Assembly (NCBI GenBank): GCA_002328835.1
Contig: DCWN01000041.1
Span: 112,297-176,296 of the forward strand
Source of the DNA: Acidobacteria bacterium UBA2161
GTDB lineage: Bacteria > Acidobacteriota > Vicinamibacteria > Vicinamibacterales > UBA823
Direction: 5' to 3'
Length of the DNA stretch: 64,000 nucleotides
Of this stretch, positions 34,144 to 41,338 are shown in pieces. Under the pieces are notes generated by a model that was not told the DNA's origin, searched no databases, and saw only the letters and a program-made list of their open reading frames with translations. A program made the position numbers and the translations under genes. Position 1 is the stretch's first letter, and the number at the start of each line of letters is the position of its first letter.

Positions 34144-34171
34144 ATTATGGATGAGAAAAACGGAGTGTCAA
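34144..34171 (-). promoter_or_regulatory. Strong sigma-70 promoter of the microprotein locus
   Basis: On the minus strand TTGACA (34171-34166), 16 nt, then CATAAT (34149-34144). Predicted start near 34137, leader about 90 nt. A second TTGACA lies at 34195-34190 and the direct repeat TTTGTGC occurs twice between them (34173-34189), a possible activator or repressor site. The patch is markedly A+T-rich for this genome. Confidence 0.8.
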
Positions 34172-34307
34172 GCACAAAGTGCACAAAATGTCAAAAAATC
34201 CGACCGATCCTGACGGTCACATGAATGAAGTTTCGGTCAGTCGACCGCGTAGCGATAGATCGATGCTCAACCCACCACGATGCGGAACGAAACGACCCTG
34301 CATCGGA
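34172..34307. other. Gene-free spacer between the microprotein promoter and ddl
   Basis: Apart from the upstream repeat of the promoter (34172-34195), I see only two small stems: GACC-GATCCTGAC-GGTC (about 34201-34217) and CGATGC/GCATCG near 34269-34297 (downstream of the ddl stop on its strand). Neither has a U-run, so they are at best weak terminators. Confidence 0.4.
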
Positions 34308-35459
34308 TCACGTTGCGCTCGTGCGTAGCTGTTTCTTGTCGGCGTGGCGTTCGAGCGCGAGTTCGACGAGACGGTCGAGGAGCTGCGGGTACGCGAGACC
34401 GCTGGCCTCCCACAACTTCGCGTACATGCTGATCGTCGTGAATCCGGGAATCGTGTTCAGCTCGTTCACGAACAACTCACGCGTCCCATCGTTCAGTAGG
34501 AAATCCACCCTGGCCATGCCGCAGCCGTCGACCGCGCGGAATGCGGCCTCGGCAAGCCGCCGAACCTCCTCGGCCTCGTCGGGCTCTATCGGAGCCGGGA
34601 TGCGCAGCGCCGAGCCGGTGTCGAGATACTTCGCCTCGTAGTCGTAGAACTCGCGCGAGGGGACGACCTCGCCCGGCACCGACGTCGCGATGTCGTCGTT
34701 GCCGAGGACCGCGCACTCGATCTCCCGGGCGTTCGGCACCGCCGCTTCCACGACGATCTTCCGATCGAACTGGGCGGCCAGCGCGATCGCCGCGTCCAGA
34801 TCGTCAGCCGTCTTGACCTTGGAGATCCCCACGCTCGACCCCAGGTTGGCCGGTTTGACGAAGAGGGGAAACCCGAGCTCGGAGGCGATCATCTGGCGAA
34901 TCGCTGCGGGGCCGTCCCGCCAGGCCGCACTCCGGACGAGGCGGTGGTCGACCTGGGCCAGGCCGTTGGCGCCGAACAGCACTTTCATCACGGCCTTGTC
35001 CATCCCGACCGCCGAGGCCAGGACCCCGGCGCCGACATACGGCACGTCGGCCAGCTCGAGGAGGCCCTGCACGGTGCCGTCCTCCCCGTACGGGCCATGC
35101 AGCACGGGGAACACGATGTCGAGCGCGAGATGCTGCACCGGTGGTGCGACGGTGCCGTCCGCGAGCTGCACCATCGCCTGTGGCTCGGTCACCCTCGGCG
35201 GCGGTGGCCTGAGCGGTGGTGCGTCGACCGGTTCGGCGGCCTCCAGCTCCAGGCGGGCGCGCTGGATGACGTCGGCGGCCTCGACGATCGTCGGCGGGCG
35301 ATTGGGGAGACTCCAGCGTCCGTCGCGGCCGACGAGAATCGCGATCGGCTCGTAGCGATCGGGATCGAGATGTGCGATGACAGCGGCCGCCGACGCCAGC
35401 GAGACTTCGTGCTCGCCGGAGCGACCCCCATACAGTACGCCGATCCGCAGCCGTGGCAC
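34308..35459 (-). CDS. ddl: D-alanine--D-alanine ligase
   Basis: ATP-grasp enzyme making the D-Ala-D-Ala dipeptide for peptidoglycan. Recognised by RIGVLYGGRSGEHEVSLASA, FPVLHGPYGEDGTVQGLLEL, YVGAGVLASAVGMDK, FPLFVKPANLGSSVGISK, EIECAVLGN and the metal-binding FVNELNTIPGFT. I chose the GTG at 35459 (383 aa). An ATG at 35528 would add 23 unconserved residues, and the predicted -10 (TATACT, minus 35534-35529) abuts that ATG, so it would not be transcribed. The gene is divergent from tgt. Confidence 0.93.
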   Translation of the reverse strand: MPRLRIGVLYGGRSGEHEVSLASAAAVIAHLDPDRYEPIAILVGRDGRWSLPNRPPTIVEAADVIQRARLELEAAEPVDAPPLRPPPPRVTEPQAMVQLADGTVAPPVQHLALDIVFPVLHGPYGEDGTVQGLLELADVPYVGAGVLASAVGMDKAVMKVLFGANGLAQVDHRLVRSAAWRDGPAAIRQMIASELGFPLFVKPANLGSSVGISKVKTADDLDAAIALAAQFDRKIVVEAAVPNAREIECAVLGNDDIATSVPGEVVPSREFYDYEAKYLDTGSALRIPAPIEPDEAEEVRRLAEAAFRAVDGCGMARVDFLLNDGTRELFVNELNTIPGFTTISMYAKLWEASGLAYPQLLDRLVELALERHADKKQLRTSAT

Positions 35460-35527
35460 TCGTGTCCCGCCGTTCGCGTGTCGATGGAGGACGCAGACGG
35501 AGCCGACAGCCCGTCCGAGAACTCGCA

Positions 35528-35534
35528 TAGTATA
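35528..35534. promoter_or_regulatory. Symmetric -10 element for divergent ddl and tgt
   Basis: TAGTATA reads TAGTAT on plus (start predicted near 35540, the tgt ATG is 35541: leaderless) and TATACT on minus (start near 35522, leader about 63 nt to the ddl GTG). One near-palindromic hexamer can load polymerase in both directions. Confidence 0.5.
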
Positions 35535-35540
35535 CGCCCA

Positions 35541-36719
35541 ATGACGCCCTCGAGCCCGCGGGTGTTCGACTTTCACGTCACCGACCACGACGGTGCGGCG
35601 CGGCGAGGGGTGATGTCGACAGCGCACGGCGTGGTCGAGACGCCGGCATTCATGCCGGTCGGGACCCGAGGTGCCGTCAAGGCGATGACGCACCGGGACC
35701 TCGTCGATCTCGGTGCCGAGATCATCCTGGCGAACACCTATCATCTGCACCTGCGGCCCGGCGCCGACCTGATCGAGCGCCTCGGCGGGCTGCACCGGTT
35801 CACCGGCTGGGACCGACCGATCTTGACCGACAGCGGCGGGTACCAGGTCTTCAGCCTGGCCTCGCGGCGAACGGTCGACGACGAAGGCGTGCGCTTCCGT
35901 TCGCATCTCGATGGTGAAGCGCATCTGCTCACGCCCGAGCGTGCGACCGACCTGCAATGGGCGCTCGGGTCGGACGTGGCGATGGCCTTCGACGAGTGTG
36001 TGGCGTTCCCCGCCGACGCGTCAGCCGCGCGCCAGGCCATGGAGCGGACGCTCCGCTGGGGCGAGCGCGCCCGACGGCGCTTCGAGGCACGCCGCGCCGC
36101 GGGCACGGGCGTGAACCCCGGGCAGGCGCAGTTCGGCATCGTGCAGGGGGGCGTCCACGGCGAGCTGCGGGCGGAGAGCGTCGACGGAACGGTCGCGTTG
36201 GGGTTCGAGGCGTACGCCATCGGCGGGCTGAGCGTTGGCGAACCGGTGCCGGTCATGTACGACGTCGTCGCCGAGACGGCGCCGCGGTTGCCGCCGGCGT
36301 GCCCCAGATACTTGATGGGCGCCGGAACCCCGGTCGACCTGGTCGAGGCTGTCTCCCGAGGCGTCGACCTCTTCGACTGCGTCCTGCCGACGCGGAACGC
36401 CCGGAACGGTCAGCTCTTTACCTCCCAGGGGCGTCTGAACATCAAGCAGGCGCGGTTCGCCGACGACCCGAAGCCACCCGATGAGCGGTGCGCGTGCTAC
36501 ACCTGCCGCGGGTACTCGAGGGCCTACTTGCGCCACCTCTACGTGTCCGATGAGATGTCGGCGGCGACCCTTAACACGTTGCATAACCTCCACTTTTACC
36601 TTGACACGATGCGGAGGATTAGGGAGGGTATAAAACTCGGCACGTTGGAAACGCTCAGACAGGAATTCCACCTGCTCGACTCCCGCCCACAGGCCCACGC
36701 CCCGTCGAACGCCGAGTGA
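35541..36719 (+). CDS. tgt: tRNA-guanine transglycosylase
   Basis: Exchanges guanine-34 for preQ1 in tRNAs with GUN anticodons during queuosine synthesis. The 392 residues contain TPAFMPVGTRGAVKAM, ILTDSGGYQVFSL, FDECV, GIVQGGVHGELR, the nucleophile region GVDLFDCVLPTRNARNG and the zinc site CACYTCRGYSRAYLRHL. Length is normal. The mRNA probably begins at or within a base of the ATG. It precedes yajC-secD-secF, the well-known tgt-yajC-secDF order, so the four genes may be co-transcribed. Confidence 0.96.
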   Translation: MTPSSPRVFDFHVTDHDGAARRGVMSTAHGVVETPAFMPVGTRGAVKAMTHRDLVDLGAEIILANTYHLHLRPGADLIERLGGLHRFTGWDRPILTDSGGYQVFSLASRRTVDDEGVRFRSHLDGEAHLLTPERATDLQWALGSDVAMAFDECVAFPADASAARQAMERTLRWGERARRRFEARRAAGTGVNPGQAQFGIVQGGVHGELRAESVDGTVALGFEAYAIGGLSVGEPVPVMYDVVAETAPRLPPACPRYLMGAGTPVDLVEAVSRGVDLFDCVLPTRNARNGQLFTSQGRLNIKQARFADDPKPPDERCACYTCRGYSRAYLRHLYVSDEMSAATLNTLHNLHFYLDTMRRIREGIKLGTLETLRQEFHLLDSRPQAHAPSNAE

Positions 36720-36789
36720 GCGGAACTCGCAGGCCAGGCGAGGCCGGCGGGTTCAGCGTGCCGCGACGAACCAGGAACCCGGTGACCGC

Positions 36790-37149
36790 ATGACCGTACC
36801 GACGATCGCAGAGAGTCCGCTGCTCGTGGCGATGGCCTCGCCGGCCGATCCGAACGCCAGCGTCTGGGTGCCGTTCGTGCCGTTCGCCATGATCCTGGCG
36901 ATCTTCTATTTCGTCATCCTGCTGCCGATGAAGCGTCGTCAGAAGAAGGTGCAGGAGTTTCAGGCCGCGCTCAAGGTGGGTGACCGGGTCGTGTCGACCT
37001 CGGGTCTCTACGGTGTCATCACGAAGGTGAACGACGAACGCTCCGTGCAGGTGCAGATCGCGGAGAAGGTGAGGGTCGATATCGCGCGGGCCGCCATCGG
37101 CGGGTATCAGGGCCAGGAGCCGGTCGTCGCCGATTCGAACCAGAGCTGA
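36790..37149 (+). CDS. yajC: Preprotein translocase accessory subunit YajC
   Basis: Small inner-membrane partner of SecDF. One membrane segment (FVPFAMILAIFYFVILLPM, about residues 29-47) is followed by the conserved KRRQKKVQEFQAALKVGDRVVSTSGLYGVITKV cytoplasmic part (positions about 48-80). The N-terminal 28 residues are longer than in E. coli YajC. It is 70 nt after tgt and 54 nt before secD. Confidence 0.94.
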   Translation: MTVPTIAESPLLVAMASPADPNASVWVPFVPFAMILAIFYFVILLPMKRRQKKVQEFQAALKVGDRVVSTSGLYGVITKVNDERSVQVQIAEKVRVDIARAAIGGYQGQEPVVADSNQS

Positions 37150-37203
37150 TTTCTCGGGCCGCGCCTGAACTGCGGCATCGGACGGAGCATTGAACAGAGA
37201 ACC

Positions 37204-38772
37204 ATGAAGACTAATCTTCGCTGGAGGCTGCTCTCGATCGTCGGCATCCTCGCCCTGGCCGGGTGGTCGGTGTACCCCCCGGAGGAGAAGGTGCGGCTGG
37301 GGCTCGACCTGAAGGGCGGCGTGCACATGGTGCTGCGGGTGCAGACCGACGACGCGCTTCGGATCGAGACCGAGACCAGCATGGAGCGGGTGCGCGAGGT
37401 GCTCGAGGTCAGCAATGTCAACGTCGGGACGATGTCGATGGAGTCCCCGATGCGGTTCCGGGTCGAGGGCGTGGCCGGGGACCAGGATGCCGAGTTCCGC
37501 CGGATCACCGACGAGCAACTCGACGTCGTCTTCAGTCGCGTGTCGGGCGCCGGGGGGCGCTATACCTTCCAGATGCGGCCGAACATGGCCGTGTCGCTCC
37601 GCGATGAGTCGGTGCGGCAGGCGCTGCTGACCATCGAGCGTCGCGTCAACGAACTCGGAGTCGCGGAGCCGATCGTGGCGCCCCACGGCGTCGGCGGCGA
37701 CCAGATTCTCGTGCAGTTGCCCGGCGTGACCGACGTGGACCGGGCGAAGGAGATCATCCGGTCCACGGCGCTGCTCGAACTGAAGCTGGTGGAAGGCGGG
37801 CCGGTGATCTCGCGCGAGCTGCTGTTGCAGGCCAGCGGCGGTCAGGTGCCCGACGGCATGGAAGTCCTGTCGGGCGCCGACGACACGCTGAGCGCCGGCG
37901 CGGCGCCTCAATCGATGTTCTACCTCGTGAGACGCGTCGCGGCGATCACCGGACGAGACCTGCGGACCGCCCGCCCGACGCTCGACGAGAACAACTTGCC
38001 GGCGGTGAGCTTCACCCTCAACCGCGACGGCGCCCGCAAGTTCGGCGACGTGACCGGCCAGAACATCGGGCGCTACCTCGCCATCATCCTCGACGGCCGG
38101 GTGCAGTCGGCACCGCGGATCGAGGGCCGGATCACGGGTGACGGCCACATCAGCGGGGGGTTCACCCAGCAGCGGGCCGCCGACCTCGGGCTCGTGCTGC
38201 GGTCGGGCGCCCTGCCGGCGTCGCTGACCTACCTCGAGGAGCGGACGGTCGGCCCGACGCTGGGCGCCGATTCGGTGCGAGCCGGCGTCCTGGCGTCGCT
38301 GACCGGCCTCGTGCTGGTGGCGCTGTTCATGCTCGTCTACTACAAGCTTGCGGGCATCAACGCGATCCTGTCCGTGGCGCTCAACCTGCTGATCCTGCTG
38401 GGCTTCATGGCGCACCTGAATGCCACGATGACGCTGCCGGGGATTGCCGGCTTCATCCTGACGATCGGCATGGGCGTCGATTCGAACGTGCTCATCTTCG
38501 AACGAATCAAGGAGGAACTGGGGACCGCTAAGAGTGTTCGGCTCGCGGTGGCCGCTGGATTCGATCGGGTGTTCCTGACGATTCTCGATACCCACGTGGC
38601 TTCGCTCATCGCGGCGGCGTTCCTGTTCCAGTTCGGCACCGGCCCGATTCGCGGGTTCGCGACGACGCTCTTCTTTGGGCTACTCTCGAACGTGTTCACC
38701 GCCGTGTTCGTGTCGCGGACCTTGTTCGAGACGGTCCTGTCCCGCCGGCAGGTGACCCGACTCAGCATCTGA
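37204..38772 (+). CDS. secD: Protein translocase subunit SecD
   Basis: Inner-membrane RND-family subunit that uses the proton gradient to pull proteins through SecYEG from the periplasmic side. A first membrane helix (about 8-24) leads into GLDLKGGVHMVL, then the large periplasmic P1 domain (RRVNELGVAEPIV, LPGVTDVDRAKEIIRSTALLELKLV). Five further helices follow (VRAGVLASLTGLVLVALFMLVYY, TLPGIAGFILTIGMGVDSNVLIFERIKEEL). 522 residues. Three bases separate it from secF. Confidence 0.96.
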   Translation: MKTNLRWRLLSIVGILALAGWSVYPPEEKVRLGLDLKGGVHMVLRVQTDDALRIETETSMERVREVLEVSNVNVGTMSMESPMRFRVEGVAGDQDAEFRRITDEQLDVVFSRVSGAGGRYTFQMRPNMAVSLRDESVRQALLTIERRVNELGVAEPIVAPHGVGGDQILVQLPGVTDVDRAKEIIRSTALLELKLVEGGPVISRELLLQASGGQVPDGMEVLSGADDTLSAGAAPQSMFYLVRRVAAITGRDLRTARPTLDENNLPAVSFTLNRDGARKFGDVTGQNIGRYLAIILDGRVQSAPRIEGRITGDGHISGGFTQQRAADLGLVLRSGALPASLTYLEERTVGPTLGADSVRAGVLASLTGLVLVALFMLVYYKLAGINAILSVALNLLILLGFMAHLNATMTLPGIAGFILTIGMGVDSNVLIFERIKEELGTAKSVRLAVAAGFDRVFLTILDTHVASLIAAAFLFQFGTGPIRGFATTLFFGLLSNVFTAVFVSRTLFETVLSRRQVTRLSI

Positions 38773-38775
38773 CGC

Positions 38776-39762
38776 ATGCAGATTTTCAAAACCCCGAACA
38801 TCAATTTCTTCCGGTGGCGCTGGCAGGCGGCCGGCGCCTCGGCGCTCGTGATCCTCGCCGGCCTGGGCACGATGTGGTCGATGGGCGGCGTGCCGCTTGG
38901 CATCGACTTCTCGGGGGGCACCGCGGTCGTGATCCGTTTCGCGGACACGACACCCGAGGACGCCGTGCGGGCGGCGATCGCCGCCATTCCCGGCGAGAAG
39001 GTCGTGCAACAGTACGGCGATCCGTCGGCGAACGAAGTGCTCGTCCGGCTGCCGCAGATCGACGTCGAGACCGGGGCCGACCTCGAACAGGGCGCGACCG
39101 CGATCGTGGAGGCCATCGAGGGGGCCGGGCTGGGCGAGTTCGAGGTGCAGAGCACCGACATCGTGGGACCGGTCATCGGCCGGGATCTCCAGCAGAAGGG
39201 GATCTACGCGACGTTGGCAGCCCTGGCCGGCATCCTCATCTACGTCAGCGTCCGTTTCCGGTTCAGCTTCGCCGTGGGCGCGATCGCCGCGGTGTTTCAC
39301 GACATCTTGGTGACCGTCGCCTTCCTGGCGTTTTTCGGCTACGAGCTGTCGCTGAACGTCGTGGCGGCGATTCTGACGATCACCGGGTATTCGGTGAACG
39401 ACACGATCGTCATTTTCGACCGTGTCCGGGAGAACCTTCGTTCGATGCGCCGCGATCGGCTCGAACTGGTCGTCAACAAGAGTGTGAACCAGACACTGGC
39501 ACGCACCATCATCACGTCGGGCACGACGTCGTTGGCCGTCCTCGCCCTGTTTCTCTTTGGCGGGGAGGTGTTGCGCGGATTCGCCTTCACCATGCTCGTC
39601 GGCATCGTCAGCGGCACCTATTCCACGGTGTTTATCGCGGCTGCCACAGCGGTCTTCATGAGCGAACGCAAGGCCGCGCAGCGCGCCGCCGCCGCGCCGG
39701 CCGCGGGCGGCGGCGGCAGCAGACGGCCCCGGCGCCGCAAGGTGAAAGCCCGCGCGTCATGA
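38776..39762 (+). CDS. secF: Protein translocase subunit SecF
   Basis: Partner of SecD in the Sec accessory complex. The 328-residue sequence has six membrane segments, the N-terminal GIDFSGGTAVVIRF and the conserved C-terminal block ITGYSVNDTIVIFDRVREN. It ends in a positively charged Ala/Gly-rich tail (SRRPRRRKVKARAS). ATG 38776 follows the secD stop by 3 nt. The uppP GTG begins 18 nt after it. Confidence 0.96.
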   Translation: MQIFKTPNINFFRWRWQAAGASALVILAGLGTMWSMGGVPLGIDFSGGTAVVIRFADTTPEDAVRAAIAAIPGEKVVQQYGDPSANEVLVRLPQIDVETGADLEQGATAIVEAIEGAGLGEFEVQSTDIVGPVIGRDLQQKGIYATLAALAGILIYVSVRFRFSFAVGAIAAVFHDILVTVAFLAFFGYELSLNVVAAILTITGYSVNDTIVIFDRVRENLRSMRRDRLELVVNKSVNQTLARTIITSGTTSLAVLALFLFGGEVLRGFAFTMLVGIVSGTYSTVFIAAATAVFMSERKAAQRAAAAPAAGGGGSRRPRRRKVKARAS

Positions 39763-39780
39763 TGCGTTGAGCCGACTCCA

Positions 39781-40590
39781 GTGAGCGCGCTCATCGCCGC
39801 CTTCCTCGGAGCCGTCCAGGGGCTCACCGAGTTCCTCCCTGTATCGAGTTCGGCTCACCTGCTGCTGTTCCGCGAATTCCTCGGATGGGATGTCGGGCGA
39901 TTCGGCCTCGCGTTCGACGTCGCCTGCCACGCCGGGACGCTCCTCGCGGTCGTCGTCTTTTTCAGGGATGACCTGTTGGCCATGGCCCAGTCGTTGCCAC
40001 GCGCACTGTCGGCGTCGCCCGACGAGGCCGGCCGCCAGGTGCAGCTGATCGCCCTGGGCACGCTGCCGATCGTGGTGGTCGGCCTCACCTTCCAGGGCGT
40101 CATCGAGCGGTCGCTCAGAGTTCCTGCGGTCACGGTCGTCGCGCTGTCCCTGGGCGCCGTGGCGTTCTTCGCCGTGGAGCGGATGGCGCGTGGAACCCGC
40201 GACAGCCGATCCCTGACCTGGCCCGCGGCCCTCGTGATCGGCGGGGCCCAGGCGGTCGCGCTGATCCCGGGCGTGTCGAGGTCCGGGGCGACCATCGTCG
40301 TCGGCATGGCCCTGGGCCTGTCTCGTGCGGCTGCCGCGCGGTTCGGGTTCCTGCTCGGGATTCCGGCGATCGTGGCCGCGGCCTGGCGGACCGCGATGAC
40401 GCTCGACGCCGCCGATCTGACCGGATCCGTGGCGATGGCGATGCTGGTCGGTCTGGTGGCGTCGGCGGTCGTCGGCTACGCGGTGATCGCGTGGTTCCTG
40501 AGGTACCTTGCCAAGCACCCGCTCGATGTGTTCGCGTACTATCGCCTCGGGTTGTCCGGAGCCGTTCTAGTCTGGCTCCTCGGTACGTAA
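39781..40590 (+). CDS. uppP: Undecaprenyl-diphosphatase UppP (BacA)
   Basis: Integral membrane phosphatase that recycles undecaprenyl pyrophosphate, the lipid carrier for peptidoglycan and O-antigen. The two family motifs are GLTEFLPVSSSAHL (about 15-28, E-rich motif) and the PGxSRSG region IPGVSRSGATIV. Multiple hydrophobic helices fill its 269 residues. It starts with GTG, 18 nt after secF, and its TAA shares a base with the ATG of the DUF502 gene. Confidence 0.94.
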   Translation: MSALIAAFLGAVQGLTEFLPVSSSAHLLLFREFLGWDVGRFGLAFDVACHAGTLLAVVVFFRDDLLAMAQSLPRALSASPDEAGRQVQLIALGTLPIVVVGLTFQGVIERSLRVPAVTVVALSLGAVAFFAVERMARGTRDSRSLTWPAALVIGGAQAVALIPGVSRSGATIVVGMALGLSRAAAARFGFLLGIPAIVAAAWRTAMTLDAADLTGSVAMAMLVGLVASAVVGYAVIAWFLRYLAKHPLDVFAYYRLGLSGAVLVWLLGT

Positions 40591-41222
40591 TGGCCATGCA
40601 GTGGTTTCGTCGCAGCCTGCTCGCCGGCTTCTTCGTGACGGTCCCGCTCATCGTGAGCGTGGTGGCGCTCGTCTGGCTGTTTCAGCTGGTCGACGGGTTC
40701 ATGGGGCCCTACCTGGTCGAACGGCTCGGCCAGGAGGTGCCGGGGCTCGGCCTGCTCGCCACCGTGGCGGGCCTCCTCATCATCGGCGCCGTGGCGACGA
40801 ACGTGTTGGGGCGTCGACTGGTGGAGCGGACCGAGCGAGCCTTGATGCGGGTGCCGGTCTTCAAGACGATTTACGCGCCGGTCAAGCAGCTCATTCTGGC
40901 GTTCTCTCCCGACAACGAGTACGGGTTCAAGCGAGTCGTCATCATCGACGACGCCGAGCGCGGATTCGTTCTGGGCTTCCTCACCAAGGAGTTCGATCTC
41001 GATCGAGGCGATGGCGTCGAGCGCCTGATGGCGATCTACGTGCCGACCAATCACCTGTATCTGGGCGACGTTCGCATCTATCCGAGCCGGCTGGCCAGCT
41101 TCCCGAACATTTCGGTGCAGGAGGGGATCCGGATCTTTCTCACCGGCGGCATGGCTGTGGCCGATCTCGTCCGAGCCTTGGATTCGGACCCGAACCCGGA
41201 TCCGACCCGGACCGACGCCTAG
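40590..41222 (+). CDS. DUF502 membrane protein
   Basis: A 210-residue protein of the DUF502 family, of unknown function. Two membrane helices (about 10-30 and 46-66) are followed by the family core VPVFKTIYAPVKQLILAF, VVIIDDAERGFVLGFLT, VYVPTNHLYLGDV-like IYVPTNHLYLGDVRIYPS and EGIRIFLTGGMAV. The ATG at 40590 overlaps the uppP stop (TAATG), which indicates translational coupling and a possible envelope role. Confidence 0.88.
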   Translation: MAMQWFRRSLLAGFFVTVPLIVSVVALVWLFQLVDGFMGPYLVERLGQEVPGLGLLATVAGLLIIGAVATNVLGRRLVERTERALMRVPVFKTIYAPVKQLILAFSPDNEYGFKRVVIIDDAERGFVLGFLTKEFDLDRGDGVERLMAIYVPTNHLYLGDVRIYPSRLASFPNISVQEGIRIFLTGGMAVADLVRALDSDPNPDPTRTDA

Positions 41223-41242
41223 TCGGGTCGGGCCGCCACGGA

Positions 41243-41272
41243 TTGACAGGACCGAGACCAGACTGCTAGTTT
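41243..41272 (+). promoter_or_regulatory. Sigma-70 promoter of hppA
   Basis: TTGACA (41243-41248), 18 nt, TAGTTT (41267-41272). Predicted start near 41279 and a leader of about 60 nt ending in GAGAGGAA before the ATG. Confidence 0.6.
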
Positions 41273-41338
41273 TACGGGTTTTGTCGTCGCGCGCGGGCGG
41301 CAGGTAGGGGTGAGCGGCGCGCCGGAGAGGAATCATCG

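Noticed and set aside
36655..38595. 646-codon minus-strand frame opposite secD and yajC
   Set aside because: Same shadow effect; tgt-yajC-secDF order and motifs fix the plus strand.
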